Assembly: GCF_016765795.1 (NCBI RefSeq) | Contig: NZ_JAESVP010000001.1 | Location: forward strand, 496,001 to 560,000 | Length of the DNA: 64,000 nucleotides | Source: Fuscibacter oryzae | Lineage (GTDB): Bacteria; Pseudomonadota; Alphaproteobacteria; Rhodobacterales; Rhodobacteraceae | Reading direction: 5' to 3' | In this document: piece by piece, positions 52,102 to 60,496 of the stretch | Layout: each line of letters starts with the position of its first letter | Position numbering within the stretch: position 1 is the stretch's first letter | The notes under the pieces: generated by a model | Database searches by the model: none | Told to the model about the DNA's origin: nothing | What the model saw: the letters and a program-made list of their open reading frames with translations, nothing else | Position numbers and translations under genes: made by a program

Positions 52102-53532
52102 ATGAGACGACTTTTCCTGTGCCTAGCCTTGCTGGCGGCCTGCGCGCCCTGGAACCAGCCGATCAACCAGCCCCTGCACGGCGCCAATGCCCCCTTGGTC
52201 GAGGATGGCGCGGGCGTGGGAGAAACCTGGGTGGGGCTGGCCTTTTCGGGCGGGGGCATGCGCGCCTCGGCCTTTGCCTATGGCATGTTGCAGGAATTAC
52301 AGGCGCAGACGACCGGCACGCCCGATGGTTTGCTGAATTCGGTGCGCCTTGTCTCTGGCGTGTCGGGCGGATCGGTGACGGCAGCGCAGTTCGGCCTTTA
52401 CGGCCCCGGTGGCCTGACGGATTACCGAGAGCGGTATCTGCTCACCAATGCCGAAAAGTACATGGCCACCACCGCCTTTAACCCGCTGACCATCGCCAAG
52501 GGCATCGCAGGGGGCGCGAACGGGCGTGCCACCTTCGGCCGCTATCTGGACGAGACGCTGTTTCACGGCGCAACCTTTGCCGACCTGCGCCAGCGCAGCC
52601 ATGTGAAAACCTGGATCAACGCCACCGATATTGCCAACAACACACCCTTCCTGTTTTCGCCCGAAACCTTTGACGCCCTGTGTTCCGACCTGTCAAAGCT
52701 GCCGGTGTCAGAGGCGGTTGCGGCATCTGCCGCCTTCCCCATTGCCTTCACGCCTGTGGTGCTGGAAACCCGGCCAGGCACCTGCCGCTATAAAGAGCCG
52801 GACTGGCTGACCGCCGCGCGGTTCAACCCCGAAGCCACCGCCACGATGCGCGCCTATGGCCAGACGTTGGAAAGCTATGCCGTGGGTGGCGACGTGAAAT
52901 ACGTCAAGCTGCTGGATGGCGGCATCACCGACAATTTCGGCACCACTGGCCTTGCGTTGGAATGGGCGCGCGCGCAGCAGCCCTATGCGCCGATGACGGC
53001 CCAAGAAGCGGTGCGGATAAAGCGGATGCTGTTTCTGGTCGCCAATGCCGGGGTGGAAAGCGAATATGGCTGGACGCAAAAGGTGCCGGGGCCGGGGGGC
53101 ATGGGCCTTGGCATGTCAATCGCCACCGCCTCGATGTATGCGGCCACGCGGTCGGGCTATGATGCGATGCGGGGCGAGTTGCGGCGATGGGAGGGCGATC
53201 TGGTCGAATGGCGCTGTTCACTGGGGCCTTCCGAGGTACGCCAGTTGCGTGGGTCGCTGGACGGCTGGGATTGCCGCGACGTCAAGGTGTTTGTCGGCCA
53301 AGCCGGGGTGGAAAATCTGCCCGCCCCGTTGCAAAAGGAAATGAACAAGGTGCCCACCCGCCTGCGCCTTCCGCCAGATCAGGTGGATCTGGCGATAAGG
53401 GCAGGCCGCCTTGCCACGCGCGCCACGCCCGAATTCAACGGCTTTCTGGCGGCACTGGAGGGCAATGACGTGGACAGCCGCATTCAAAAGGGCATCGCTG
53501 CCGGTGGGCGGCGCATCACGCCGATCAACTAG
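52102..53532 (+). CDS. Patatin-like phospholipase lipoprotein
   Basis: The 476-residue protein has a lipobox LAAC (C14), the oxyanion loop FSGGGMRASAF (residues 48-58), the nucleophile in GVSGG (S88) and the catalytic Asp in LLDGGITDN (D272), so the Ser-Asp dyad is intact. It is expected to be a membrane-anchored, periplasm-facing lipid hydrolase. It diverges from the caspase operon and lies 7 bases upstream of the dipeptide epimerase gene. Confidence 0.9.
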   Translation: MRRLFLCLALLAACAPWNQPINQPLHGANAPLVEDGAGVGETWVGLAFSGGGMRASAFAYGMLQELQAQTTGTPDGLLNSVRLVSGVSGGSVTAAQFGLYGPGGLTDYRERYLLTNAEKYMATTAFNPLTIAKGIAGGANGRATFGRYLDETLFHGATFADLRQRSHVKTWINATDIANNTPFLFSPETFDALCSDLSKLPVSEAVAASAAFPIAFTPVVLETRPGTCRYKEPDWLTAARFNPEATATMRAYGQTLESYAVGGDVKYVKLLDGGITDNFGTTGLALEWARAQQPYAPMTAQEAVRIKRMLFLVANAGVESEYGWTQKVPGPGGMGLGMSIATASMYAATRSGYDAMRGELRRWEGDLVEWRCSLGPSEVRQLRGSLDGWDCRDVKVFVGQAGVENLPAPLQKEMNKVPTRLRLPPDQVDLAIRAGRLATRATPEFNGFLAALEGNDVDSRIQKGIAAGGRRITPIN

Positions 53533-53539
53533 GAACACC

Positions 53540-54529
53540 ATGACAGGCCCGACAATGACTGGCCCTACCCTGACCGTCACCGCCGACCGCTTTCGCCTTG
53601 CCGAAACCTTCACCATCTCGCGCGGGTCAAAAACCGAGGCGCAGGTGCTGACCGTGTGCATCACCCGCGACGGCGTGAGTGGCTGGGGCGAATGCGTGCC
53701 CTATGCCCGGTATGGCGAAACGCTGGACAGCGTGACAGCCCAGATCATCAGCCTGCCCGCCAGTATCACGCGCGAAGGATTGCAGCGGTTCCGCCCGCCG
53801 GGGGCCGCGCGCAACGCGGTGGATTGCGCTTTGTGGGACTGGGCGGCGAAGAAAGCCGGTCGCCGGGTGTGGGATGTGGCGGGCCTGCCCGCCCCCGGGC
53901 CGGTGGTGACCGCTTTTACCCTGTCGCTGGACAGCCCCGAAAACATGCGCGCGGCGGCGGCGCGGAATGCGGCACGACCGCTGCTGAAGATCAAGCTGGG
54001 CACCCCTGATGACATGCCCCGGCTGGAAGCGGTTCGGCAGGGGGCGCCCCATTCCACCCTGATCGTCGATGCCAACGAAGGCTGGACACCCGAGGTTTAT
54101 ACCGACCTTGCCCCCCATCTGATCCGCCTTGGCGTGGCGCTGGTCGAACAGCCGCTGCCTGCGGGTGCCGATGACATGCTGGCCGAGATTGCCCGCCCCC
54201 TGCCGGTCTGCGCCGATGAAAGCGCCCATGCGACCGATGGGCTGGCCGGGTTGGTCGGTAAATATGACCTCGTGAACCTGAAGCTGGACAAGACCGGCGG
54301 TCTGACCGAGGCGCTGCTGGCGCGGGACGAAGCCCGCAGGCTGGGCCTTGGCGTGATGGTGGGCTGCATGGTGGGATCGTCGCTGGCCATGGCCCCCGCC
54401 GCGCTGCTGGCACAGGGGGCGGCGTTCTGCGATCTGGATGGCCCGCTGCTGCTGGCCCAAGACCGCCCCCATCCACTGACCTATCAGGGCTCCACCCTGC
54501 TGCCGCCAGACGCCGCGTTGTGGGGTTAG
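53540..54529 (+). CDS. Dipeptide epimerase / N-acetyl-amino-acid racemase (enolase superfamily)
   Basis: The 329-residue protein has the muconate-lactonising subgroup set: LLKIKLG (catalytic KxK), VDANEGW, LVEQPL, CADES and NLKLDKTGG. It matches L-Ala-D/L-Glu epimerases and the DgcA racemase. The usual DgcN partner is not adjacent, so the peptidoglycan dipeptide role is the simpler call. AGGA precedes the ATG. It lies between the patatin and D-amino acid transaminase genes. Confidence 0.88.
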   Translation: MTGPTMTGPTLTVTADRFRLAETFTISRGSKTEAQVLTVCITRDGVSGWGECVPYARYGETLDSVTAQIISLPASITREGLQRFRPPGAARNAVDCALWDWAAKKAGRRVWDVAGLPAPGPVVTAFTLSLDSPENMRAAAARNAARPLLKIKLGTPDDMPRLEAVRQGAPHSTLIVDANEGWTPEVYTDLAPHLIRLGVALVEQPLPAGADDMLAEIARPLPVCADESAHATDGLAGLVGKYDLVNLKLDKTGGLTEALLARDEARRLGLGVMVGCMVGSSLAMAPAALLAQGAAFCDLDGPLLLAQDRPHPLTYQGSTLLPPDAALWG

Positions 54530-54604
54530 GGCCAAAACCCTCTTGACCCCATGCGCCCGCAGGCCCAAGACGCGGCCAACCCCAGTTGCGAAAGGTTTCC
54601 CCCG

Positions 54605-55465
54605 ATGACCCGCACCGTTTACGTCAATGGCGACTACTTGCCCGAAACCGAAGCCAAGGTTTCCGTGTTCGACCGTGGCTTTCTGATGGCCGATGGCGTT
54701 TATGAGGTGACCTCGGTTCTGGGCGGCAAGCTGATCGACTTTCAGGGCCATTGCGTCCGCCTTGCGCGCAGCCTGTCGGAACTGGACATGACCAACCCGA
54801 TGACCGACGCCGAATGGCTGGCAATGCACCGCGAACTGGTGGCGCAAAACGGTATTCAGGACGGGATGATCTATTTGCAGGTCACGCGCGGCAACCCCGG
54901 CGACCGTGACTTTGCCTTTCCCGGCCCCGATGTGACACCGACCGTGGTGGCCTTTACCCAAGCGAAGCCCGGTCTGGCCGAAAACCCGCAAGCCGCCATT
55001 GGCATCCGCGTGATCTCGATCCCAGACATTCGCTGGGGGCGACGCGACATCAAGACGGTGCAGCTGCTCTATCCGTCGATGGGCAAGATGATGGCGAAAA
55101 AGGCGGGTGTCGATGACGCCTGGTTCGTCGAAGAGGGCCATGTGACCGAAGGCACCTCGAACAACGCCTATATCGTCAAGGGCAACCGCATCATCACGCG
55201 CCCGCTGTCCAGCGATATCCTGCATGGCATCACCCGCGCCGCCGTGCTGCGCTTTGCCGCCGAAGCGCAGATGGTGGTGGAAGAGCGTCTGTTCACCGTG
55301 GAAGAGGCCAAGCAGGCGGATGAGGCCTTCATCTCTTCCGCCTCGGCTTTTGTGATGCCGGTGGTGGAACTTGACGGCGCGCAGATCGGTACCGGCAAGC
55401 CGGGCAAGCTGGTTCCGCGCCTGCGCGAGATTTATCTGGAAGAAATGCGCAAGGCCGCAATTTGA
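54605..55465 (+). CDS. D-amino-acid transaminase (class IV)
   Basis: The 286-residue protein has VFDRGFLMADGVYEVTSV, QVTRGNPGDRDFAFP, the PLP lysine in RRDIKTVQLLYPSM, TEGTSNNAYIV and ILHGITRAAVLR. The pattern is that of D-alanine aminotransferases, not branched-chain enzymes. It would interconvert D-Ala, D-Glu and 2-oxo acids, fitting the epimerase upstream. The AzlC gene begins 4 bases after its stop. Confidence 0.9.
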   Translation: MTRTVYVNGDYLPETEAKVSVFDRGFLMADGVYEVTSVLGGKLIDFQGHCVRLARSLSELDMTNPMTDAEWLAMHRELVAQNGIQDGMIYLQVTRGNPGDRDFAFPGPDVTPTVVAFTQAKPGLAENPQAAIGIRVISIPDIRWGRRDIKTVQLLYPSMGKMMAKKAGVDDAWFVEEGHVTEGTSNNAYIVKGNRIITRPLSSDILHGITRAAVLRFAAEAQMVVEERLFTVEEAKQADEAFISSASAFVMPVVELDGAQIGTGKPGKLVPRLREIYLEEMRKAAI

Positions 55466-55469
55466 CGAC

Positions 55470-56183
55470 ATGATCCGCGCGCCCTTTACGCTGGCGGGGT
55501 TCGGGCGCGGGGTCCGCTTTGGGCTGGCGCTTGCCCTGCCCATCGGGCTTTACGGGCTGGCATTCGGGCTGGTTGCAGCGCAGGCGGGGATGGGCTGGGG
55601 CTGGGCCACCGGGTTCAGCACGGCGATCTTTTCCGGTTCGGCCCAACTGGCCACGATCAGCGTTCTGCAAACCGGTCATGCCACCCTGACCGCCGTTGCT
55701 GCGACGGTTCTGGTGATGAACGCGCGCTACCTGTTGTTCGGCGCGACTTTGCAGCCTTGGCTATCACAGGCCGGACCGGCCCGCGCCCTGCCCAGCCTGC
55801 TGTTGTTGGGCGATGCCAACTGGATCATCACGATGCGCGCGATTGACGCGGGCGAAAAGGACCGCGCCTTTCTGGCCGGAACCGGCATTCCACCGCTGGT
55901 GGTCTGGCTGGGTGGAACGGTGGTTGGCGCGATGTTTGGCAGCATCCTGCCCGATCCCAAGGCGCTGGGGGCTGATCTGATGCTGCCCGCTTTTGCTGCC
56001 GCAATGATGGCGGTGATGGTGCGGGGGCCCGCCTCACTTGTCCCCGTCGCGGTGGGCGCGGTGTCGGCTTTGGGCGTCGGGCATCTGGCTGGGCCGGGCT
56101 GGGGCATTGTTGCCGCGGGGCTGGCCGGGGCCGGGTTTGCCGCCCTGACCGCCCGCCCCAAAGGGCACGCCAATGCTGCCTGA
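55470..56183 (+). CDS. azlC: AzlC family amino-acid exporter subunit
   Basis: The 237-residue membrane protein has GFSTAIFSGSAQLATISVL near residue 45, VLVMNARYLLFGATLQPWL and about seven membrane segments, the AzlC/BrnF pattern. With AzlD it exports branched-chain or related amino acids. It starts 4 bases after the transaminase stop and overlaps AzlD by 11 bases. Confidence 0.93.
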   Translation: MIRAPFTLAGFGRGVRFGLALALPIGLYGLAFGLVAAQAGMGWGWATGFSTAIFSGSAQLATISVLQTGHATLTAVAATVLVMNARYLLFGATLQPWLSQAGPARALPSLLLLGDANWIITMRAIDAGEKDRAFLAGTGIPPLVVWLGGTVVGAMFGSILPDPKALGADLMLPAFAAAMMAVMVRGPASLVPVAVGAVSALGVGHLAGPGWGIVAAGLAGAGFAALTARPKGHANAA

Positions 56184-56472
56184 CCTGCCCGCCTTTCTGC
56201 TGGTTGCCGCCGCCGCTGCCGTGGCCTGCCGGTTTGCTGGATATGTGGCGATGCGCTGGCTGCCCCCGTCGCACCGGCTGGACGCCGCCTTGCGCGCCAC
56301 CCCGCTGGCGGTGATGGCGGGCATCACCGCAATGGCGCTGGCCGTAGGCGGGATGACCGAGGCATTGGCCCTGACTCTGGCCGGTGTGGTCGCCCTTGTC
56401 ACGCGCAACGATGTGGGGGCGGCGGTGGCGGGGGTCGCGTTTGGGGCTGTGCTGCGCGCCTTTGGCCTTTAG
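56173..56472 (+). CDS. azlD: AzlD family amino-acid exporter subunit
   Basis: This 99-residue protein has three to four membrane helices, with AATPLAVMAG-like ALRATPLAVMAGITAMAL and ALALTLAGVVALVTRNDVGAAV, the BrnE/AzlD pattern. It is the small partner of AzlC. Its stop overlaps the end of the convergent amidohydrolase gene by four bases. Confidence 0.92.
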   Translation: MLPDLPAFLLVAAAAAVACRFAGYVAMRWLPPSHRLDAALRATPLAVMAGITAMALAVGGMTEALALTLAGVVALVTRNDVGAAVAGVAFGAVLRAFGL

Positions 56473-57215
56473 CCAGCCGCAACCGCCGCCGTCAAAGCTT
56501 CCGTCAGAACCGGAGCCAGCCGCGCGGCCCAATGCGCCTGCCCCTCGGAAGTGGCGATCAGATCGTTCCGCACCTCGATCAGCGTGTTCAAGCGGCCCGT
56601 TTGCAGGGCGTGCCGGTCAATCGCATCGCCGGGCAGATGGCCGGAATAGGGTTCATTGTCTCCGACGCAAAGATCGCTCTGCACGGCCAGCCCTGCGATC
56701 AGCGGGGCCGAGAGCCGGTCGTCCAGGTGGCTATACAGGATACCAGCCTGCCAGGGTCGGGGCGGACGCCCTTTCAGGCAAGGGGTGAAGGAATGCACCG
56801 CAACAATCACCGTATCGGCCTGCCGGGCCGCCAGACTGGCCAGCGCCGCGTGATAGGGGCGGTAAAGCCGGTTCAGACGCTGCTCGGTATCCGCCGCACC
56901 GGCATGGCGGTTGGCTGGAATGATGGTGCCGTCATACAGCTTCATCACCAGCGTAGGGTCATCCTCTCCCCGGTTCGGATCAATCACCAGCCGCGAAAAG
57001 GCCGAGCCGATCACTGGGCTGTCCAGTAACTGCCCCAGCGCCCGTGCCACCCCCCAGGCCCCCACATCCCACGCGATGTGGCGGGCCATGTCCTCGGGGC
57101 CGATTCCCAAGGTGCCGCCCGAAATCCAGCCCGGCACCGCATTCGAGGCATGATCACAGGTGATCAGCCAGCGGCCGGGCCGTACCTCTCCCTCGATCTG
57201 ATAGGCCTCATCCAT
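56469..57215 (-). CDS. N-formylglutamate amidohydrolase family protein
   Basis: The 248-residue protein has ITCDHASNAVPGWISGGTLG, VIGSAFSRLVIDPNRGEDDPTLV, IVAVHSFTPCLKGRPPRPW and DNEPYSGHLPGDAIDRHA, the conserved blocks with likely zinc-binding His and Glu. Family members hydrolyse N-formylglutamate or related N-acyl amino acids; no hut genes are present, so the substrate is uncertain. GGAG precedes the ATG. It diverges from pyk. Confidence 0.88.
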   Translation of the reverse strand: MDEAYQIEGEVRPGRWLITCDHASNAVPGWISGGTLGIGPEDMARHIAWDVGAWGVARALGQLLDSPVIGSAFSRLVIDPNRGEDDPTLVMKLYDGTIIPANRHAGAADTEQRLNRLYRPYHAALASLAARQADTVIVAVHSFTPCLKGRPPRPWQAGILYSHLDDRLSAPLIAGLAVQSDLCVGDNEPYSGHLPGDAIDRHALQTGRLNTLIEVRNDLIATSEGQAHWAARLAPVLTEALTAAVAAG

Positions 57216-57292
57216 CCTTCACTCCCTCTTTTCCGCTGCATGGCGCGGGATTTTGCGGATGAAAAGAGATTGTGTTACGCTTGCGCAGAAAA

Positions 57293-57304
57293 GTTAGCGC
57301 TAAC
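57293..57304. promoter_or_regulatory. LacI-type palindrome upstream of pyk
   Basis: GTTAGCGCTAAC is a perfect 12-base palindrome with the CG centre of LacI-family operators, 77 bases before the pyk ATG. The R. sphaeroides regulator CceR, a LacI-family protein controlling central carbon genes, is a good candidate; the exact match to its site is from memory. Confidence 0.6.
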
Positions 57305-57381
57305 GCGCCACAACCGTTGCCGCCTTGTCGCTTTTGCGCGATAAAACGCGCGGCCTGCGACAGATGAAAAAGGAAACTGCC

Positions 57382-58827
57382 ATGAGACGCCTGCGCAACG
57401 TGAAAATCGTCGCAACGCTGGGGCCTGCCTCCAACGATTATGCGATGATCCGCGCCCTGTTTGAGGCCGGGGCCGATGTGTTCCGCCTGAACATGAGCCA
57501 CGGCACCCATGCCGACATCGCCGCCCGTCATGCCATCATCCGCAAGGTCGAGGCCGATCTGGATCGCCCGATCGGTATTCTGGCCGACCTTCAGGGGCCA
57601 AAACTGCGCGTCGGCACCTTTGCCAACGGCTCGGAAGAGCTGATCGAGGGTGCCAAGTTCCGCATGGACCTGTCTGCCGCCCCCGGCGATGTGAACCGCG
57701 TGCAACTGCCCCACCCCGAGATTTTCGCAGCGCTGGAACCCGGCGCCAGCCTGCTGGTGAACGACGGCAAGATCCGGCTGGAAGTGGTGGATTGCGGCAA
57801 GGATTACGCCAATTGCACCGTGACCGTGGGCGGCACGATTTCCAACCGCAAGGGCGTGAACGTGCCCGACGTGGTGCTGCCGCTGGCGGCGCTGTCGGAA
57901 AAGGACAGGGGCGATCTGGAATTTGCCTGCGAGCTGGGCGTGGACTGGCTGGCACTGTCGTTCGTGCAGCGCCCCGAGGATGTGATCGAGGCGCGAGGCC
58001 TTGCCAAGGGGCGCGCCGCCATTCTGTCCAAGATCGAAAAACCCGCCGCCGTAAAGGCCTATGACGCCATCCTGCAAGTGTCGGACGGGATCATGGTGGC
58101 ACGCGGCGATCTGGGCGTTGAACTGCCGGTCACCTCGGTTCCGCCGATCCAGAAACGTCTGGTGCGCGGCGCGCGTGCGGCGGCCAAGCCGGTGATCGTG
58201 GCGACCCAGATGCTCGAATCGATGATCGAATCGCCGGTGCCGACCCGCGCCGAAGTGTCCGACGTGGCGACCGCGATCTACGAAGGCGCCGATGCGGTGA
58301 TGCTGTCGGCCGAATCCGCCGCCGGGAAATATCCGATCGAGGCGGTGACGACGATGAACAACGTCGCCATGTCGGTGGAAAAAGACCCGACCTATCGCCA
58401 GATCATCGACGCCAGCCGCGTCGTGCGCCGCGAAACCATCGCCGACGGCATCGTTTCCGCCGCGCGCGAGATCGCCGAGGCGACCAACATCAAGGCCATC
58501 GTCTGCTTCAGCCAGTCGGGCAGCACGGTCAACCTGGTGTCGCGCGAACGGCCCAAGGTTCCGATCATCGCGCTGACGCCGCTGATGTCCACCGCTCGGC
58601 GCTCGGCGCTGATCTGGGGTGCGCATTGCGTGATCACCGAACCGCAAGACCGCTTCAAGGGTGCGGTTCTGGCGGCGGTCAAGGCCGCGCGCGACCATGG
58701 CTTTGCCGGTGAGGAAGACATGATCGTGCTGACCGCGGGCGTGCCTTTCAACGTCAAGGGCACGACGAACATCCTGCGCGTCGCCCCCTGCGACGAACGG
58801 TTGATTTCGCGCGTCGACCCAGAGTAA
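57382..58827 (+). CDS. pyk: Pyruvate kinase
   Basis: The 481-residue enzyme has KIVATLGPASNDYAMIRAL, GADVFRLNMSHG, ILADLQGPKLRVG, ILSKIEKPAAV with the catalytic Lys, GIMVARGDLGVELP, and TQMLESMIESPVPTRAEVSDVATAIYEGADAV-type sequence. It makes pyruvate and ATP from PEP. ATG 57382 follows AAGGA by 7 bases; ATG 57364 is a possible earlier start. A LacI-type operator lies upstream. Confidence 0.97.
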   Translation: MRRLRNVKIVATLGPASNDYAMIRALFEAGADVFRLNMSHGTHADIAARHAIIRKVEADLDRPIGILADLQGPKLRVGTFANGSEELIEGAKFRMDLSAAPGDVNRVQLPHPEIFAALEPGASLLVNDGKIRLEVVDCGKDYANCTVTVGGTISNRKGVNVPDVVLPLAALSEKDRGDLEFACELGVDWLALSFVQRPEDVIEARGLAKGRAAILSKIEKPAAVKAYDAILQVSDGIMVARGDLGVELPVTSVPPIQKRLVRGARAAAKPVIVATQMLESMIESPVPTRAEVSDVATAIYEGADAVMLSAESAAGKYPIEAVTTMNNVAMSVEKDPTYRQIIDASRVVRRETIADGIVSAAREIAEATNIKAIVCFSQSGSTVNLVSRERPKVPIIALTPLMSTARRSALIWGAHCVITEPQDRFKGAVLAAVKAARDHGFAGEEDMIVLTAGVPFNVKGTTNILRVAPCDERLISRVDPE

Positions 58828-58865
58828 CCTGACAGGGTGAACATATTTGCGGGCAGGGCCTGTGT

Positions 58866-59090
58866 ATGGATACCGATCTTATCCTTGTGGTTGGCATTGT
58901 TGTCTCTGCGCTGACCTTCCCTGCCCTGCTTGCCGCCTTTTCCGAAAGCCGCCCCCCAAGGGCGGCTTCGGTCATTCTGCTGGTCGGGGGCGTGCTGATC
59001 GTCTACGCCCTGACGCAAAAGCCCACAGGCTACAGCTTTGGCGAAATCCCCGATGTGTTCGTTCGGGTGTTCCGGCGCGTTCTGGGTTAA
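58866..59090 (+). CDS. Small membrane protein, 74 residues, between pyk and rpmI
   Basis: The protein has two membrane helices (LILVVGIVVSALTFPALLAAF and AASVILLVGGVLIVYALTQ) and the tail SFGEIPDVFVRVFRRVLG. No domain is named, but the sequence looks like a conserved rhodobacterial family. GGGCAGGG lies before the ATG. It is 38 bases after pyk and 108 before rpmI, probably on the pyk transcript. Confidence 0.65.
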   Translation: MDTDLILVVGIVVSALTFPALLAAFSESRPPRAASVILLVGGVLIVYALTQKPTGYSFGEIPDVFVRVFRRVLG

Positions 59091-59198
59091 CTCGGCCCTT
59101 GCCCTTTGCCCGCTGCCCCCCTATAGGGGCCACTTCGACTACCCCGCGAGGCCGGCGAATGTGGCATGCCGAGTCGCGCGCGAACACTGGAGAGTGAA

Positions 59199-59399
59199 AT
59201 GCCCAAGATGAAGACCAAATCCGCTGCGAAAAAGCGGTTCTCCTTCACGGCCAATGGCCATGTGAAGGCTGGCGTGGCCGGCAAGCGCCACGGCATGATC
59301 AAACGCTCGACGAAATTCATCCGCGACGCATCCGGGACGATGATCCTGTGCGACAGCGACGAGAAGATCGTCAAGAAATACATGCCGTATAACCGCTAA
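59199..59399 (+). CDS. rpmI: 50S ribosomal protein L35
   Basis: A 66-residue basic protein, [20 protein letters not shown], with [15 protein letters not shown] and MPYNR at the end. ATG 59199 has GGAGAG upstream; an upstream in-frame ATG at 59166 is rejected. It is followed by rplT after 12 bases. infC is not upstream here, unlike in E. coli. Confidence 0.97.
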   Translation: MPKMKTKSAAKKRFSFTANGHVKAGVAGKRHGMIKRSTKFIRDASGTMILCDSDEKIVKKYMPYNR

Positions 59400-59411
59400 G
59401 GAGAGCCAGAG

Positions 59412-59774
59412 ATGTCCCGCGTCAAATCCGGCGTCGTTACCCACGCCCGCCACCGCAAGGTGATCAAGGCCGCTTCCGGCTACTACTCGGCTCGCTCGCG
59501 CAACTTCCGCACCGCGACCCAGGCTGTTGACAAGGCCCAGCAATACGCCACGCGCGACCGCAAGGTCCGCAAGCGCCAGTTCCGCGCCCTGTGGATTCAG
59601 CGTATCAACGCTGCCGTCCGCCTGTTCGATCTGGAAATGACCTATTCGCGCCTGATCGACGGTCTGAACAAGGCCGGCATCGAGGTGGACCGCAAGGTTC
59701 TGGCCGATCTGGCTGTGCATGAGCCCGAGGCATTCAACGCCATCGCTGCCCAAGCCAAGGCCGCTCTGGCCTGA
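59412..59774 (+). CDS. rplT: 50S ribosomal protein L20
   Basis: A 120-residue protein, [20 protein letters not shown], with [38 protein letters not shown] and [23 protein letters not shown]. This is the full L20 pattern; it binds 23S rRNA early in assembly. A strong terminator follows. Confidence 0.98.
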   Translation: MSRVKSGVVTHARHRKVIKAASGYYSARSRNFRTATQAVDKAQQYATRDRKVRKRQFRALWIQRINAAVRLFDLEMTYSRLIDGLNKAGIEVDRKVLADLAVHEPEAFNAIAAQAKAALA

Positions 59775-59794
59775 TCTTCGGTCAGCGCTGTTTG

Positions 59795-59823
59795 AAAAGC
59801 CCCGCCCCCGTGCGGGGCTTTTT
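59795..59823. terminator. Terminator after rplT
   Basis: AAAAGCCCCGC, loop CCCCGT, GCGGGGCTTTT with a further T: an 11-bp stem, 20 bases after the stop and before the convergent tag gene. Confidence 0.9.
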
Positions 59824-59844
59824 CATTGCGGGGCTTTTCCCGTA

Positions 59845-60402
59845 TCAGTCCCGGAAGGCACAGCTTTCCAGATGGTCATTCACCAACCCGCAAGCCTGCA
59901 TGAAGGCATAGGTGATGGTGGGACCGCACAACTTGAACCCCTCGGCCTTCAGCGCCTTGGCAAGAATTTGCGATTCCGGCGTCTGGGCGGCGACATCCGA
60001 CAGGCTGCGTGGCCGGTTGATCAGCGGGCTGCCCCCGACGTGCCGCCAGATAAAGGTTGAAAATCCCTCGCGCGCCTCGATCCGCAGAAAGGCCTGTGCG
60101 CCCAGAATCGTTCCTTCGATCTTGCCGCGGTGGCGGATGATGCCCGGATCGGCCAGCAGGCACTGCACCTCTGCCTCGCCCCAGGTGGCGATGATGGCGG
60201 GATCAAAGCCTTGAAAAGCCGCGCGAAATGTCTCGCGCCGCCGCAGAATGGTGATCCAGCTCAGCCCGGCCTGAAAGCCTTCCAGAATCAGGTTTTCCCA
60301 CAGCGCGCGGCCGTCCCGCTCTGGCTTGCCCCACTCCTCATCATGATAGGCGACATAAAGCGGTTCTGTGCCACACCACGGGCAACGCAAGATTTCAGAC
60401 AT
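59845..60402 (-). CDS. tag: DNA-3-methyladenine glycosylase I
   Basis: The 185-residue protein has the zinc-binding start LRCPWCGTEPLYVAYHDEEWG, ENLILEGFQAGLSWITIL with the catalytic Glu, and C-terminal FKLCGPTITYAFMQACGLVNDH. It removes 3-methyladenine. AGGA lies 8 bases before ATG 60402; a TTG two codons earlier is rejected. It diverges from the EAL gene. Confidence 0.96.
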   Translation of the reverse strand: MSEILRCPWCGTEPLYVAYHDEEWGKPERDGRALWENLILEGFQAGLSWITILRRRETFRAAFQGFDPAIIATWGEAEVQCLLADPGIIRHRGKIEGTILGAQAFLRIEAREGFSTFIWRHVGGSPLINRPRSLSDVAAQTPESQILAKALKAEGFKLCGPTITYAFMQACGLVNDHLESCAFRD

Positions 60403-60496
60403 CGACAACTTCCTATTTCATTCAAATGTTCACTGTTTACCCCAAATTTACATTCATGGCTACAATCTGGCACAGAAGATTGGATCGGGGGTTGCC

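Noticed and set aside
53627-55543. 638-codon open frame antisense to the epimerase and transaminase genes
   Set aside because: Spans two clear genes and their gap on the other strand and shows no domain.
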